64,000 nt of DNA from an uncultured Dysgonomonas sp. (GCF_900079725.1 NZ_LT599032.1:4274054-4338053), one strand, 5' to 3'; shown: positions 52,812-61,602, counted from the stretch's first letter. Notes: generated by a model from the sequence alone, not told the origin. Numbers and translations: made by a program.

Positions 52812-53675
52812 TTATACTACATCTATAAAGTTTCTTTCAACTTTATTAAAGATCCCAATCCCGGCAATCAATACAACCACGGTAACACCAAAACTATATC
52901 CAAGTGAAGCCCACGAAAACTCGCCTGTACCCATCGTGGCAAATCTGAAGGTTTCTACGATAGGAGTCAGTGGATTTAATGCAATAATCCATTTGTATTC
53001 ACTATATCTCTCCGACATTATCGACAAAGGGTATATTATAGGGGTTATATACATCCACAATGAAACCAGAAAGCCAATGAGGATACCCATATCCCTGTAT
53101 TTTGTTGTCATAGAAGAGATGATAATGCCTGTTCCGATGGCGAAACAAGCTGTCATTAATATCAGAAGAGGGAATAATAATATGTATATATTGGGTGCTA
53201 TATTTGTTCCTTCAGCATAATGAAAATATAGGTAGATCACTGCAAAAGTAATAACCTGTATAGCCAGTTTCAACATTGTGGATATGGCACCCGAAATAGG
53301 TACAACCATCCGGGGAAAATACACTTTGCTGAAGACGCCCGCATTGCCAAGAAATGTTCCCTGAGCTCTGCCTAAGCATTCTGCAAAATAGTTCCATATC
53401 AAAATTCCCGATAAGTAAAATAAAGGCTGAGGTAAGCCGTCTGTCGGAATATTTGCAATTCCTGCAAAAACAAACATGTACATAATTGTAGTAAACAAAG
53501 GTTGAATAATGTACCAGAGAGGGCCTAAAACAGTTTGTTTATATGCTGTTACAATGTCACGATGTATGTACCTCTTTATGAGGTCTCTATACTTCCATGT
53601 CTCCCCGAAGTTCAAAGAGAAGTTACTTTCACGAGGTTTTATTATTATATCCCAATGCTCTTTTTCAGATTCCAT
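52812..53675 (-). CDS. Polysaccharide ABC exporter permease (Wzm type)
   Basis: The 287-residue ABC-2 type permease has an N-terminal cytosolic amphipathic stretch (PRESNFSLNFGETWKYRDLIKRYIHRDIVTAYKQTVLGPLWYIIQPL), six membrane segments and the LFYLSGILIWNYFAECL, GVFSKVYFPRMVVPISG and YITPIIYPLSIM motifs of the Wzm/TagG family. It forms the channel moving undecaprenyl-linked O-polysaccharide to the periplasm with the Wzt ATPase encoded downstream. It is the first gene of the 20-kb minus-strand operon, and a -7 element lies just upstream. Confidence 0.93.
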   Translation of the reverse strand: MESEKEHWDIIIKPRESNFSLNFGETWKYRDLIKRYIHRDIVTAYKQTVLGPLWYIIQPLFTTIMYMFVFAGIANIPTDGLPQPLFYLSGILIWNYFAECLGRAQGTFLGNAGVFSKVYFPRMVVPISGAISTMLKLAIQVITFAVIYLYFHYAEGTNIAPNIYILLFPLLILMTACFAIGTGIIISSMTTKYRDMGILIGFLVSLWMYITPIIYPLSIMSERYSEYKWIIALNPLTPIVETFRFATMGTGEFSWASLGYSFGVTVVVLIAGIGIFNKVERNFIDVV

Positions 53676-53712
53676 TTATTATGTTTTTGTTTGTGTTCTA
53701 TTGATCCGCGTG

Positions 53713-53720
53713 CAAAGATA
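53713..53720 (-). promoter_or_regulatory. -7 element for the polysaccharide operon
   Basis: The minus strand reads TATCTTTG (TAnnTTTG), 37 bases upstream of the permease ATG. No invertible-promoter inverted repeats were seen around it. A -33 TTTG at the right spacing is absent. Confidence 0.55.
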
Positions 53721-53854
53721 GCTATTTTTACTCAATTATTTATTAAAATAACTGCCTTTGATTGTGAATATTACGGATAAATAGTTAATAAAAAAAACCT
53801 ATATGAGTCTTACTCATACAGGCTTCTGTAATCTTTAGCTGGTTATAGCTCAGA

Positions 53855-54082
53855 TTATTTCTTTGGAGCAGTAGCAGCAGCGATTGAATCTTCAATAGCT
53901 TTAGTAGCAGCAGCGATTGAATCTTCGATAGCTTTAGCTTTAGCAGCAGCTTCTTCAGCAGCTTGAACTGCAGCGATTGAGTCGGCAGTAGCTTTAGCTT
54001 TAGCTTCTTCAGCAGCTTTATTACTACATGATGCGAAAGAGATTGCAATAACAGCAACAGCAAATAATACTAATTTTTTCAT
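53855..54082 (-). CDS. Small Ala/Glu-rich helical lipoprotein
   Basis: The 75-residue protein has a lipoprotein signal (MKKLVLFAVAVIAISFASCS, Cys19 lipidated) and a mature part of 57 residues that is almost all Ala, Glu, Asp, Lys and Ile. Repeated AIEDSIAAATK units (11-residue period, also visible as repeats of about 33 nt in the DNA) predict a long single helix or coiled coil, ending PKK. The size, helix and C-terminal lysines resemble the architecture of Braun-type lipoproteins, though sequence identity cannot be claimed. The gene is monocistronic with its own promoter. Confidence 0.85.
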   Translation of the reverse strand: MKKLVLFAVAVIAISFASCSNKAAEEAKAKATADSIAAVQAAEEAAAKAKAIEDSIAAATKAIEDSIAAATAPKK

Positions 54083-54143
54083 TTTTCTTTTCTATTAAAA
54101 CTTAAACGGTAAATGTATTTGAGTTATTTCTGATAACACGATG

Positions 54144-54151
54144 CAAAGATA
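54144..54151 (-). promoter_or_regulatory. -7 element for the small lipoprotein gene
   Basis: The minus strand reads TATCTTTG, 61 bases upstream of the ATG. This exact octamer also precedes the polysaccharide operon and the candidate ncRNA. Confidence 0.55.
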
Positions 54152-54256
54152 TATATATTTCTTTACATGTTGTATAGCATAATTATGTTTTTTTTAGTGT
54201 TTTTCTTATTTTCTTCCAAAATGATGCATTTAAGTCTAATTTTGTGAAATAACTCT

Positions 54257-55924
54257 TTAGTTTTCATAGAGATATCTTTTTATGCTTTTTTTAGGAGTTT
54301 TCTCAAACTCGCTCGGATATATCTGTATTGCTGTTATGTTTTCGTAACTGGCCAACTGCTTATTCAGGTTCTGCCTGTTTTCTTCCATGATAGCCGGAAG
54401 CATTTCCTGTTCTACATGTGCGGCATCCATTGTTTCATAATCGGGATGAGTTAATGCAACCAGCTTCCCGTTCCTTTCTACGACAAGGCTTTCGAGTACA
54501 AACGGCATATTATTCAATCGGGCTTCTATCTCCTCCGGAAATATGTTTTGTCCGCTTGGGCCTAACAACATTGTTTTGCTACGACCTCTGATAAATATCC
54601 TGTTGTTGCTGTCTATTGTACCCAGGTCGCCTGTTCGCAGCCATCCGTCTTCGGTAAATGAAGCTTTGGTTGCCTCTTCATTCTTATAGTATCCCATCAT
54701 TACATTCTCCCCTCTGACCTGTATCTCTCCTACTGTATTGTAAGGATCGTCGGAATCAATCCTGACCTCCATTATATTATCTAATATTTTACCGCATGAG
54801 GTTGGAATAAAATCATAATTATGGTCATATGAAATAAGAGGTGCACATTCGGTCATGCCATAACCTACAGTAAACGGAAATTTTATTTTGTGCAGAAAGG
54901 CTTCCACTTCTTTGTTTAAAGCGGCTCCACCGATAATTACCTCATGGAAGTTGCCGCCAAGACCTTCCATCATGCCCTTTCGTATTTTTGAATATATCTG
55001 ATCTCTTACAATCGGTATTTTCAGAGCCATTTTAATGGCCGGCTTTTCTATTTTTGGGAGTATGGATTTTTTGTATATTTTTTCTATAACCAAAGGTACG
55101 GAAATAATTAGGTGAGGTTTTATTTCGGCAAAGGCTTCTGCCAGTATCTTCGGAGATGGCGCTTTCCCTAATAGGGTTGTATGAGAACCTTCGGTAAGGG
55201 AATACAGGAATTCGAAGGCACAGCCATAGGCATGGGCCAAAGGCAAGAATGATACTATGTTTTGCCCTCTGAATAAAAGTTTCAGGTAATGCGCATGCGT
55301 GATATTGCCGGCGAGGTTGTTTGCAGAAAGCATTACACCTTTGCTAAATCCCGTTGTACCTGAAGTATAATTAATGAGTACAAGTTCTGAGTTGTCTACC
55401 TTGGCATATTTTATATCGTCTTTTTTATATCCGTCGGGATATTTCTTTTTCATCTTTTCGTCTAATGAATCGACGATAAGCGATAGTTTTTCGCCTTTTT
55501 GTTCATGGAGGCATTTATAACTGTTGTCGTTCACCGAGAATACCCCTCGTATTTTGGGTAGGTGATCTTCGTCAAGAGAGTCCCATATCTGGCTACTCGA
55601 AAACAGAAGGACTGCTTCGGAATGATTTATGATATGCTGAACACTGTCGGCATGGAAATCCTGTAGTATAGGTACTATAATGCCGCCGTATGTGATGACA
55701 GCCAGGTAAGTGACGCACCAAGGTATATTGTTTTTTCCTATAAGGGCTATTTTTTCACCTTTTTTTATTTGAGCTTCTTCCAGTATAATATGTATACGGG
55801 CTATCTCATAAGCTAAGTCTTTGTAGTATAATGTTTTTTGTTCTGAATAATCGGATAGTCCTTTTAATTCCCAGTTATTTTTAAAGCTATTGGCGTATAA
55901 ATCGATCAGGTTTTCTTTAATCAT
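54257..55924 (-). CDS. AMP-dependent acyl-CoA synthetase (long-chain type)
   Basis: The 555-residue ANL-superfamily enzyme has motif A2 NYTSGTTGFSKGVMLSANNL (about 185-205), PLAHAYGCAFEF, VGYGMTECAPLISY, GEIQVRGENVMMGYYKNEEAT, DGWLRTGDLGTID and RSKTMLLGPSGQNIFPEEIEARL, with the catalytic Lys in TPKKSIKRYLYEN near the C-terminus. It forms an acyl-adenylate and then acyl-CoA from fatty acids in the cytosol, probably for uptake or phospholipid remodelling. Length is slightly short of classical FadD. It is a single gene with a good promoter. Confidence 0.9.
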   Translation of the reverse strand: MIKENLIDLYANSFKNNWELKGLSDYSEQKTLYYKDLAYEIARIHIILEEAQIKKGEKIALIGKNNIPWCVTYLAVITYGGIIVPILQDFHADSVQHIINHSEAVLLFSSSQIWDSLDEDHLPKIRGVFSVNDNSYKCLHEQKGEKLSLIVDSLDEKMKKKYPDGYKKDDIKYAKVDNSELVLINYTSGTTGFSKGVMLSANNLAGNITHAHYLKLLFRGQNIVSFLPLAHAYGCAFEFLYSLTEGSHTTLLGKAPSPKILAEAFAEIKPHLIISVPLVIEKIYKKSILPKIEKPAIKMALKIPIVRDQIYSKIRKGMMEGLGGNFHEVIIGGAALNKEVEAFLHKIKFPFTVGYGMTECAPLISYDHNYDFIPTSCGKILDNIMEVRIDSDDPYNTVGEIQVRGENVMMGYYKNEEATKASFTEDGWLRTGDLGTIDSNNRIFIRGRSKTMLLGPSGQNIFPEEIEARLNNMPFVLESLVVERNGKLVALTHPDYETMDAAHVEQEMLPAIMEENRQNLNKQLASYENITAIQIYPSEFEKTPKKSIKRYLYEN

Positions 55925-55953
55925 GAAAATTGCTCATTTTAGGTGAATTTGTG

Positions 55954-55985
55954 CAAAAATAAATAGTCTCCTTATATTCTACAAG
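55954..55985 (-). promoter_or_regulatory. Promoter of the acyl-CoA synthetase gene
   Basis: The minus strand has CTTG (55982-55985), 20 bases, then TATTTTTG (55954-55961), matching the Bacteroidetes promoter layout with one mismatch in the -33 box. The leader is about 25 nt. Confidence 0.55.
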
Positions 55986-56097
55986 TATTTTATCACTAAA
56001 ATTGCGACAATTGTTGTAATTTTGTACTCTTTTAAATTGAGGGTTCATTCGAATTTGGTGCTATATGGTTTAATCCCAGATGAATGTATGATTCCCT

Positions 56098-56400
56098 CGA
56101 AAATTTATCTATATACTAAACAGCGTGATATTTTCAGCTGTTTAATTTATGGTTCTTTGAAGATTGGAAAAAGTAAAAATAAAAAGTCTGTGATAGGTGT
56201 TACTTTTGTTACTTTTTTATCAGAGGAGGATGAACGGTTGATGCAGGAATGCAAATTGGTAAATAGTAACATGTGAGGGCAGATTAAAAAGTTGTCACCT
56301 TTGTTACCTTTTAACGATGTTTTGCAAAAGAAGGTTAATATAATGAAAGTTCTGACAGATTATAGTTAATATATAGATAGGTCATAGTTTGAACCTGTTA
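56098..56400 (-). repeat. Inverted composite repeat copy D and two further GTAAC cores
   Basis: Read on the minus strand, the core (56197-56218) is followed by CTTCAAAGAACC, ACAGCTGAA and TATATAGATAAATTTTCG (to 56098), the same order as copies A and B. Further cores lie at 56291-56315 and, diverged, about 56393-56412, at roughly 100-base spacing. The gap 55925-56483 holds no other supported feature. An 84-codon frame across it is made of repeat sequence. Confidence 0.75.
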
Positions 56401-56483
56401 CTTTGTTTACATAATATTTTATAGTTTTTAGATATACAATACTGAAGCTGATAATGGAATTTGTCAGCTAAAAGCTAAATGCA

Positions 56484-57794
56484 ATGATAGATAATTCGAT
56501 ATTTGAAAATAAAAAAGCAGCCTATCTCACATTAGGCTGCAAATTGAATTTTGCCGAGACTTCTGCTATCGGGAAGCAGCTCTCGCAAGTAGGTGTTCGT
56601 CGGGCCAGAGAAGGGGAAATCGCAGAGATATGTGTAATAAATACTTGTTCGGTTACTGAGTTTGCTGACAAGAAATGTCGTCAGGCTGTTCGTAAATTGA
56701 TCAAAGAAAATCCGGGGGCATATGTAATCGTGACGGGTTGTTATGCTCAACTCAAACCGGAAGATATAGCCGGTATTGAGGGTGTGGATATTGTATTAGG
56801 CTCAGAGCAGAAGCTCGATGTAGTTGCATATTTGGATGAGTTGAAGAAGAAAGACAAGGGGGTAGTACATACATCGAAAACAAATAAAATAAAGTCGTTT
56901 GTTCCTTCCTGTTCGCAAGACGACCGTACCCGTTATTTTCTGAAAGTGCAGGACGGATGTGATTATTTCTGTTCATTCTGTACTATACCTTTTGCACGTG
57001 GGCGTAGCCGTAACGGCACTATTGAGAGTATGGTGAAACAGGCTCAGGAAGTGGCAGCAAAAGGAGGAAAGGAAATTGTGCTTACAGGAGTGAATATCGG
57101 TGATTTCGGACGTACGACAGGGGAGACATTCTTTGATCTGATAAGGGCATTAGACGAGGTAGAGGGTATTGAACGCTATCGCATATCGTCTATTGAACCA
57201 AATTTGCTGACTGACGAGATTATAGATTTTGTGTCAAAGTCGAACCGTTTTGCACCGCATTTCCATATTCCGCTGCAATCGGGTTCTGATGCAGTGTTGA
57301 AGTTGATGCGCCGCCGGTATGACACAGCATTGTTTCGTCACAAAGTGGAGAAAATAAAGGCGATTATGCCTGATGCGTTTATCGGGGTGGATGTAATTGT
57401 AGGTACAAGGGGGGAGACAGATGAATACTTCGAAGAGACTAAACAGTTTCTGGAAGGCCTTGATTTTTCTCAGCTTCACGTTTTTACATATTCTGAACGC
57501 CCGAATACGCAAGCCTTGAAGATAGAACACGAGGTGGATCCTAAAACAAAACATGCCCGATGCAAAGTTTTACTCGATTTATCGGATAATAAACTGGAAG
57601 CATTTTACCAGTCGCAGCAGGGTACACAACGTAAAGTCTTGTTTGAGCATGCTCAGCATGATAATATGATGTACGGATTTACTGAGAACTATGTGAAGAT
57701 AGAAACACCATACCAGGCAAGTAAGGCAAATGAAATAAAAATAGTTACCTTAGGAGATTTTAATAAAGTAAAAACAGCACTGGTAGAAAATTAA
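56484..57794 (+). CDS. mtaB: tRNA t6A37 methylthiotransferase
   Basis: The 436-residue radical-SAM protein has an N-terminal UPF0004 domain with Cys19 (TLGCKLNFAE), Cys55 (NTCSVT) and Cys86 (TGCYAQ) for the auxiliary cluster, then the radical-SAM CxxxCxxC (Cys159, 163, 166, in DGCDYFCSFCTIPFARGRSR) and a TRAM domain near the C-terminus. GCKLN with VTEFADKKCRQAVR is the MtaB type rather than MiaB. It converts t6A37 to ms2t6A37 in tRNAs reading ANN codons. It starts a plus-strand operon with the acyltransferase gene, 3 bases away. Confidence 0.93.
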   Translation: MIDNSIFENKKAAYLTLGCKLNFAETSAIGKQLSQVGVRRAREGEIAEICVINTCSVTEFADKKCRQAVRKLIKENPGAYVIVTGCYAQLKPEDIAGIEGVDIVLGSEQKLDVVAYLDELKKKDKGVVHTSKTNKIKSFVPSCSQDDRTRYFLKVQDGCDYFCSFCTIPFARGRSRNGTIESMVKQAQEVAAKGGKEIVLTGVNIGDFGRTTGETFFDLIRALDEVEGIERYRISSIEPNLLTDEIIDFVSKSNRFAPHFHIPLQSGSDAVLKLMRRRYDTALFRHKVEKIKAIMPDAFIGVDVIVGTRGETDEYFEETKQFLEGLDFSQLHVFTYSERPNTQALKIEHEVDPKTKHARCKVLLDLSDNKLEAFYQSQQGTQRKVLFEHAQHDNMMYGFTENYVKIETPYQASKANEIKIVTLGDFNKVKTALVEN

Positions 57795-57797
57795 GAG

Positions 57798-58709
57798 ATG
57801 AACGGACTGTTATATTACATACTATTTGCATGGATGTATTTGCACGCCCTATTGCCATTCAGGGTATTGTATATATTATCCGATATACTTTATTTTTTCG
57901 TCTATAAAATAGCCGGTTATCGATTAAAGGTAGTCAGGCATAATCTGCAAGCCTGCTTTCCGGAGAAGACCAAGCAGGAAAGATTGACCATAGAGCGGGA
58001 ATTCTATCATCACTTTTGCGATTATTTTGTGGAAACACTGAAGCTATTGCATATATCTGATGAAGAAATGCAAAGACGGATGCAGTTCAATAATGTGGAG
58101 CAAATAAAAGAACTGATGAAAGATGGAAATTCCGCCTTGATGTTCCTTGGGCATTATTGCAACTGGGAATGGGTTACGTCTATCAATCTTGATTTTAAGC
58201 AAGAGGGAAAGATTCTTTTAGGTGAAATATATAAGCCGTTGAAAAATAAGGCTATAGATGACTTGTTCCTCAAGATACGAAGCCGCTTCGGCTCTCTTGC
58301 CATCTCTAAACAAGATACATTCCGGGTCATTGTAAAGCTTCGCAATGAAGGCAAGCAGACCTTGATCGGTTTTATGGCAGACCAAACACCTGCATGGAGG
58401 AATATTCATTACTGGACTCCTTTTCTTAATCAGGAAACGCCTGTCTTTACCGGAGTAGAGCGTATTGCGAAGCAAACAGGCTTCGCGGTTGTCTATCTGG
58501 ATATGGAGAAAGTAAAGAGGGGGCATTATAAAGCTACCGTTCGCCTGATTACAGACGATCCGAAAGAAGAACCCGAAAATAATATTACAGAAACATATAT
58601 CAGGGCTATGGAAAAGACGATTCTTCGCAATCCGGCTTACTGGCTCTGGACTCATAAGCGTTGGAAACGGACTAGAGAAGAAGTGGAAGCAATGCAACAA
58701 CAAAAATGA
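57798..58709 (+). CDS. LpxL/HtrB-type lipid A acyltransferase
   Basis: The 303-residue protein has an N-terminal membrane segment (LYYILFAWMYLHALLPFRVLYIL), then the acyltransferase motif FLGHYCNWEW (His119 and Glu124, HX4E form), GEIYKPLKNKAIDDLFLKIRSRFG and GFMADQTPAWRNIHYWTPFLNQETPVF. It ends with a PAYWLWTHKRWKRTR motif typical of late lipid A acyltransferases. It would add a secondary acyl chain to lipid A at the inner membrane. The overlap of 4 nt with the next glycosyltransferase gene suggests an envelope-related pair. Confidence 0.9.
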   Translation: MNGLLYYILFAWMYLHALLPFRVLYILSDILYFFVYKIAGYRLKVVRHNLQACFPEKTKQERLTIEREFYHHFCDYFVETLKLLHISDEEMQRRMQFNNVEQIKELMKDGNSALMFLGHYCNWEWVTSINLDFKQEGKILLGEIYKPLKNKAIDDLFLKIRSRFGSLAISKQDTFRVIVKLRNEGKQTLIGFMADQTPAWRNIHYWTPFLNQETPVFTGVERIAKQTGFAVVYLDMEKVKRGHYKATVRLITDDPKEEPENNITETYIRAMEKTILRNPAYWLWTHKRWKRTREEVEAMQQQK

Positions 58710-59740
58710 AAAAAGTAGCAGTTGTTATTCTTAACTGGAATGGTAAGGTGCTTTTAGAACAATTCCTGCCTTCCGTGATACGATATACTACACATCCTGA
58801 TGTGGAACTTGTTGTCGCTGATAACGGTTCAACAGACGATTCTGTCGCATTTCTTCAATCTGTATATCCTCAGATTACCCGGATTGTCTTACCTAAGAAT
58901 TACGGTTTTGCCGAAGGGTATAACAAAGCCCTGAAAGAAGTGGAGGCTGAATATTATGTCCTGCTCAACTCGGATGTTGAAGTAACCGATGGTTGGCTGT
59001 TGCCTATGATAGACCATCTGGATAATAATAAAGATATAGTTGCTGCTCAACCCAAAATGCTGGCTCAGAGAGATAAAGCATATTTTGAATATGCGGGAGC
59101 ATCCGGCGGATTTCTCGATAAATACGGTTATCCCTTTTGCCGAGGACGTATTTTTATGCACGTGGAGGAAGATAGGGCGCAATATGATGAGCCGATCGAT
59201 GTGCTTTGGGCTACTGGTGCGTGCCTGTTTATCCGTTCTAAGGATTTTTTCGAGGTGGGAGGTTTTGATGCATCTTTCTTTGCTCATATGGAGGAGGTTG
59301 ATCTTTGCTGGCGTTTGAATTGTCGGGGAAAGCGGATTGTTTGTCTGCCTTCATCGGTCGTTTATCATGTAGGTGCCGCCACATTGAAAAAAGAAAGCCC
59401 GCGCAAGACTTTTCTCAACTTCCGCAACAATCTGATTATGCTTTATAAGAATTTGCCACAAGAGAATTTAAAGAGGGTAATGATTATCCGGCTCATTCTT
59501 GATTATATTGCCGCCATTCAGTTTACTCTTACAGGTAAATATACCAATGCGAAAGAGGTTATCCGGGCACATCGGGACTTTTATGATAATAGAAAGAGGT
59601 ATCGTCAGGCACGTTGCGAGAACTTGCAAAAAAGAGTGGTGAGGGAGGTTAAAGTGATTTACCCGAAAAGTATCCTTGCTGCATATTACCTGAAATGGGT
59701 GAGAACTTTTTCTAAATTACAGGGCTTTGCTGACTTATAA
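58706..59740 (+). CDS. GT2 glycosyltransferase (rhamnosyltransferase-like)
   Basis: The 344-residue protein has VAVVILNWNGKVLLEQFLPSVIRYTTHPDVELVVADNGSTDDSVAFL, EYYVLLNSDVEVTDGWLLPMIDHL and IDVLWATGACLFIRSKDFFEVGGFDASFFAHMEEVDLCWRLN. The EEVDLCWR motif with GACLFIR is the WbbL-like type. It is placed beside the LpxL-like gene, so LPS core or O-antigen assembly is likely. Start and previous stop overlap as ATGA. The C-terminal basic helix may contact the membrane. No hairpin terminator follows clearly. Confidence 0.9.
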   Translation: MKKVAVVILNWNGKVLLEQFLPSVIRYTTHPDVELVVADNGSTDDSVAFLQSVYPQITRIVLPKNYGFAEGYNKALKEVEAEYYVLLNSDVEVTDGWLLPMIDHLDNNKDIVAAQPKMLAQRDKAYFEYAGASGGFLDKYGYPFCRGRIFMHVEEDRAQYDEPIDVLWATGACLFIRSKDFFEVGGFDASFFAHMEEVDLCWRLNCRGKRIVCLPSSVVYHVGAATLKKESPRKTFLNFRNNLIMLYKNLPQENLKRVMIIRLILDYIAAIQFTLTGKYTNAKEVIRAHRDFYDNRKRYRQARCENLQKRVVREVKVIYPKSILAAYYLKWVRTFSKLQGFADL

Positions 59741-59961
59741 TTATTCTGCGTATTAAGATTATTTATGTGCGTTTTTTCGAAGAATCTTTATCTATGGTTG
59801 TGAGTGTATAACTTTTATACAGGCTCACCGTTCTTTGAAAAAATGATATACCATACCATATTACGAAAAACAACAACTAGTCACTGTTATATTCTGATGC
59901 AAAATAAAACACCTGCCAGCTTAATTTATTCTAAAAATGATTTCTCTGTCTATTTTTCTTG

Positions 59962-59969
59962 TATATTTG
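59962..59969 (+). promoter_or_regulatory. -7 element for the DUF4294 gene
   Basis: TATATTTG lies 21 bases before the ATG, with TTTC about 20 bases further upstream in place of TTTG. The 250-base gap before it holds no supported gene. Confidence 0.5.
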
Positions 59970-59990
59970 AATGTTTTTATTCACTGAAAT

Positions 59991-60617
59991 ATGAAGAGAG
60001 TTTTATCTGTACTATGTTTCCTTTTGCTTCTTTCTGTGTCGGTTAAGTCGCAGGATGAGAAGCCTAAGACATATATTGATATAGCAGCTATATATGAAGG
60101 TGATACTATTGCTGTGGTTCAGCTAAAACCTGTTTATATATTTGGACAAATCAAATTTAAAAACAATAAGGAGAGACAGGAATATTCCAAACTGGTGCGG
60201 GATGTGAAAATAGCGTATCCTTATGCTAAAACAATAGCATACTCCATCATAGAAACCTACGAATATATGGAGACTTTGCCCACCGAAAAGGCGAAGCAAA
60301 AATATCTGGAAGATGTGCAGAAGTATATGATGGCCGAGTATAAGCCTAAGATGAAAAAGATGACCAAGAATCAGGGTAAGATATTGGTAAAGCTTATCGA
60401 CCGGGAATGTAATACTCCTTCATACAATATTGTAAAAGCTCTTGTCGGCAGTTTCAAAGCGGGAGTATATAATGCTTTTGCGGGGCTTTTTGGCAACAGC
60501 CTGAAAACGAAATATGACCCTAATGATAAGGATGCATCGATAGAGGCTATTGTTATTCAGATAGAGCAGGGGACAATAGATTATAATTACGCCCGTAATT
60601 ATCACGGATTCAGATAA
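59991..60617 (+). CDS. DUF4294 family secreted protein
   Basis: The 208-residue protein has a signal peptide (MKRVLSVLCFLLLLSVSVKSQ). The mature part fits DUF4294: GDTIAVVQLKPVYIFGQIKFKNNKERQEYSKLVRDVKIAYPYAKTIAYSIIETYEYMETLPTEKAKQKYLEDVQKYMM, then KKMTKNQGKILVKLIDRECNTPSYNIVKALVGSFKAGVYNAFAGLFGNSLKTKYDP. It is a Bacteroidetes-specific periplasmic protein of unknown function. It ends at a hairpin shared with rpoD. Confidence 0.9.
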   Translation: MKRVLSVLCFLLLLSVSVKSQDEKPKTYIDIAAIYEGDTIAVVQLKPVYIFGQIKFKNNKERQEYSKLVRDVKIAYPYAKTIAYSIIETYEYMETLPTEKAKQKYLEDVQKYMMAEYKPKMKKMTKNQGKILVKLIDRECNTPSYNIVKALVGSFKAGVYNAFAGLFGNSLKTKYDPNDKDASIEAIVIQIEQGTIDYNYARNYHGFR

Positions 60618-60647
60618 AGCGATAAAACTTCGGACGAGACAAAATAA

Positions 60648-60675
60648 AAAGAGAGCAAGTCTCCTTACTCTCTTT
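60648..60675. terminator. Bidirectional terminator between the DUF4294 gene and rpoD
   Basis: AAAGAGAG and CTCTCTTT form an 8-bp stem with a 12-base loop, flanked by an A-run and T-run in both directions, between convergent genes. Confidence 0.65.
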
Positions 60676-60703
60676 ATCCTTTGAACTTTCGGTTAAGAAC
60701 CTT

Positions 60704-61564
60704 TTAACCTAAGTAGCTTTTTAGTAATTTGCTTCGTGAGTTTTGACGTAGACGCTTAATTGCTTTTTCCTTGATCTGACGTACACGTTCACGTGTGAGT
60801 TGGAATTTATCACCAATTTCTTCCAGGGTCATTTCCTGATATCCGATACCGAAGAACATTTTGATAATTTCACTTTCTCTTTCTGTCAATGTTGATAATG
60901 CACGCTCAATTTCTTGTTGTAGCGATTCGTTTATCAACGTACGGTCAGCAATTGGGGCATCGTCATTTACAAGTACATCCAACAAGCTGTTGTCCTCACC
61001 TTCGACAAAAGGTGCGTCCATTGAAATGTGTCGTCCTGAAACTTTCAGCGAATCGGCGATTTTATCAACTGGTATGTCTAATTGCTCGGCAAGTTCTTCT
61101 GCAGACGGTTTGCGTTCGTTTTCCTGTTCAAATTTGGAGAAAGCTTTGCTGATCTTGTTCAGCGAGCCCACCTGATTGAGTGGAAGGCGTACGATACGCG
61201 ATTGTTCTGCTAATGCCTGCAATATAGATTGGCGAATCCACCATACTGCGTAACTGATAAATTTAAACCCTCTGGTTTCGTCGAATTTTTCTGCAGCTTT
61301 GATAAGTCCCAGATTTCCCTCATTGATTAAGTCGGGTAAGCTTAACCCCTGATTCTGGTATTGTTTTGCAACAGATACAACGAATCTAAGATTAGCCCTC
61401 GTAAGTTTTTCAAGCGCCGCTCTATCACCTTTTTTTATGGCTTGCGCTAATTCTACTTCTTCTTCGACTGTAATCAGGTCTTCACGACCAATTTCTTGCA
61501 AATACTTGTCTAGAGATGCACTCTCACGATTTGTAATTGACTTTGTAATCTTTAACTGCCTCAT
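60704..61564 (-). CDS. rpoD: RNA polymerase primary sigma factor (Bacteroidetes RpoD/SigABfr type)
   Basis: The 286-residue sigma-70 factor has region 1.2 ([32 protein letters not shown]), region 2 ([60 protein letters not shown]), region 3 and region 4 ([49 protein letters not shown]). The N-terminal region 1.1 is absent. That short form is the primary sigma factor of Bacteroidetes, which reads the TTTG / TAnnTTTG promoters found across this window. It has its own -7 element. Confidence 0.95.
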   Translation of the reverse strand: MRQLKITKSITNRESASLDKYLQEIGREDLITVEEEVELAQAIKKGDRAALEKLTRANLRFVVSVAKQYQNQGLSLPDLINEGNLGLIKAAEKFDETRGFKFISYAVWWIRQSILQALAEQSRIVRLPLNQVGSLNKISKAFSKFEQENERKPSAEELAEQLDIPVDKIADSLKVSGRHISMDAPFVEGEDNSLLDVLVNDDAPIADRTLINESLQQEIERALSTLTERESEIIKMFFGIGYQEMTLEEIGDKFQLTRERVRQIKEKAIKRLRQNSRSKLLKSYLG

Positions 61565-61602
61565 ATATAAGTATATATGTTAAAATGTCCCAAAAATGTT
61601 TG

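Noticed and set aside
53676-53854. Invertible promoter for the polysaccharide operon
   Set aside because: No inverted repeat pair flanks the -7 element and no site-specific recombinase gene is in the window.
53785-54063. 92-codon Leu-rich frame on the minus strand
   Set aside because: It is a shifted reading of the Ala-rich repeat of the small lipoprotein, which has a proper signal and lipobox in the other frame.
56022-56276. 84-codon frame on the plus strand after the acyl-CoA synthetase promoter
   Set aside because: It is built across the inverted composite repeat (its TFVTF segment is the GTAAC core) and has no family-like motifs or codon bias.
59804-60046. 80-codon frame upstream of the DUF4294 gene
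   Set aside because: It overlaps the DUF4294 promoter and start in another frame and has a Cys/Phe/Tyr-rich composition typical of non-coding A+T-rich DNA.
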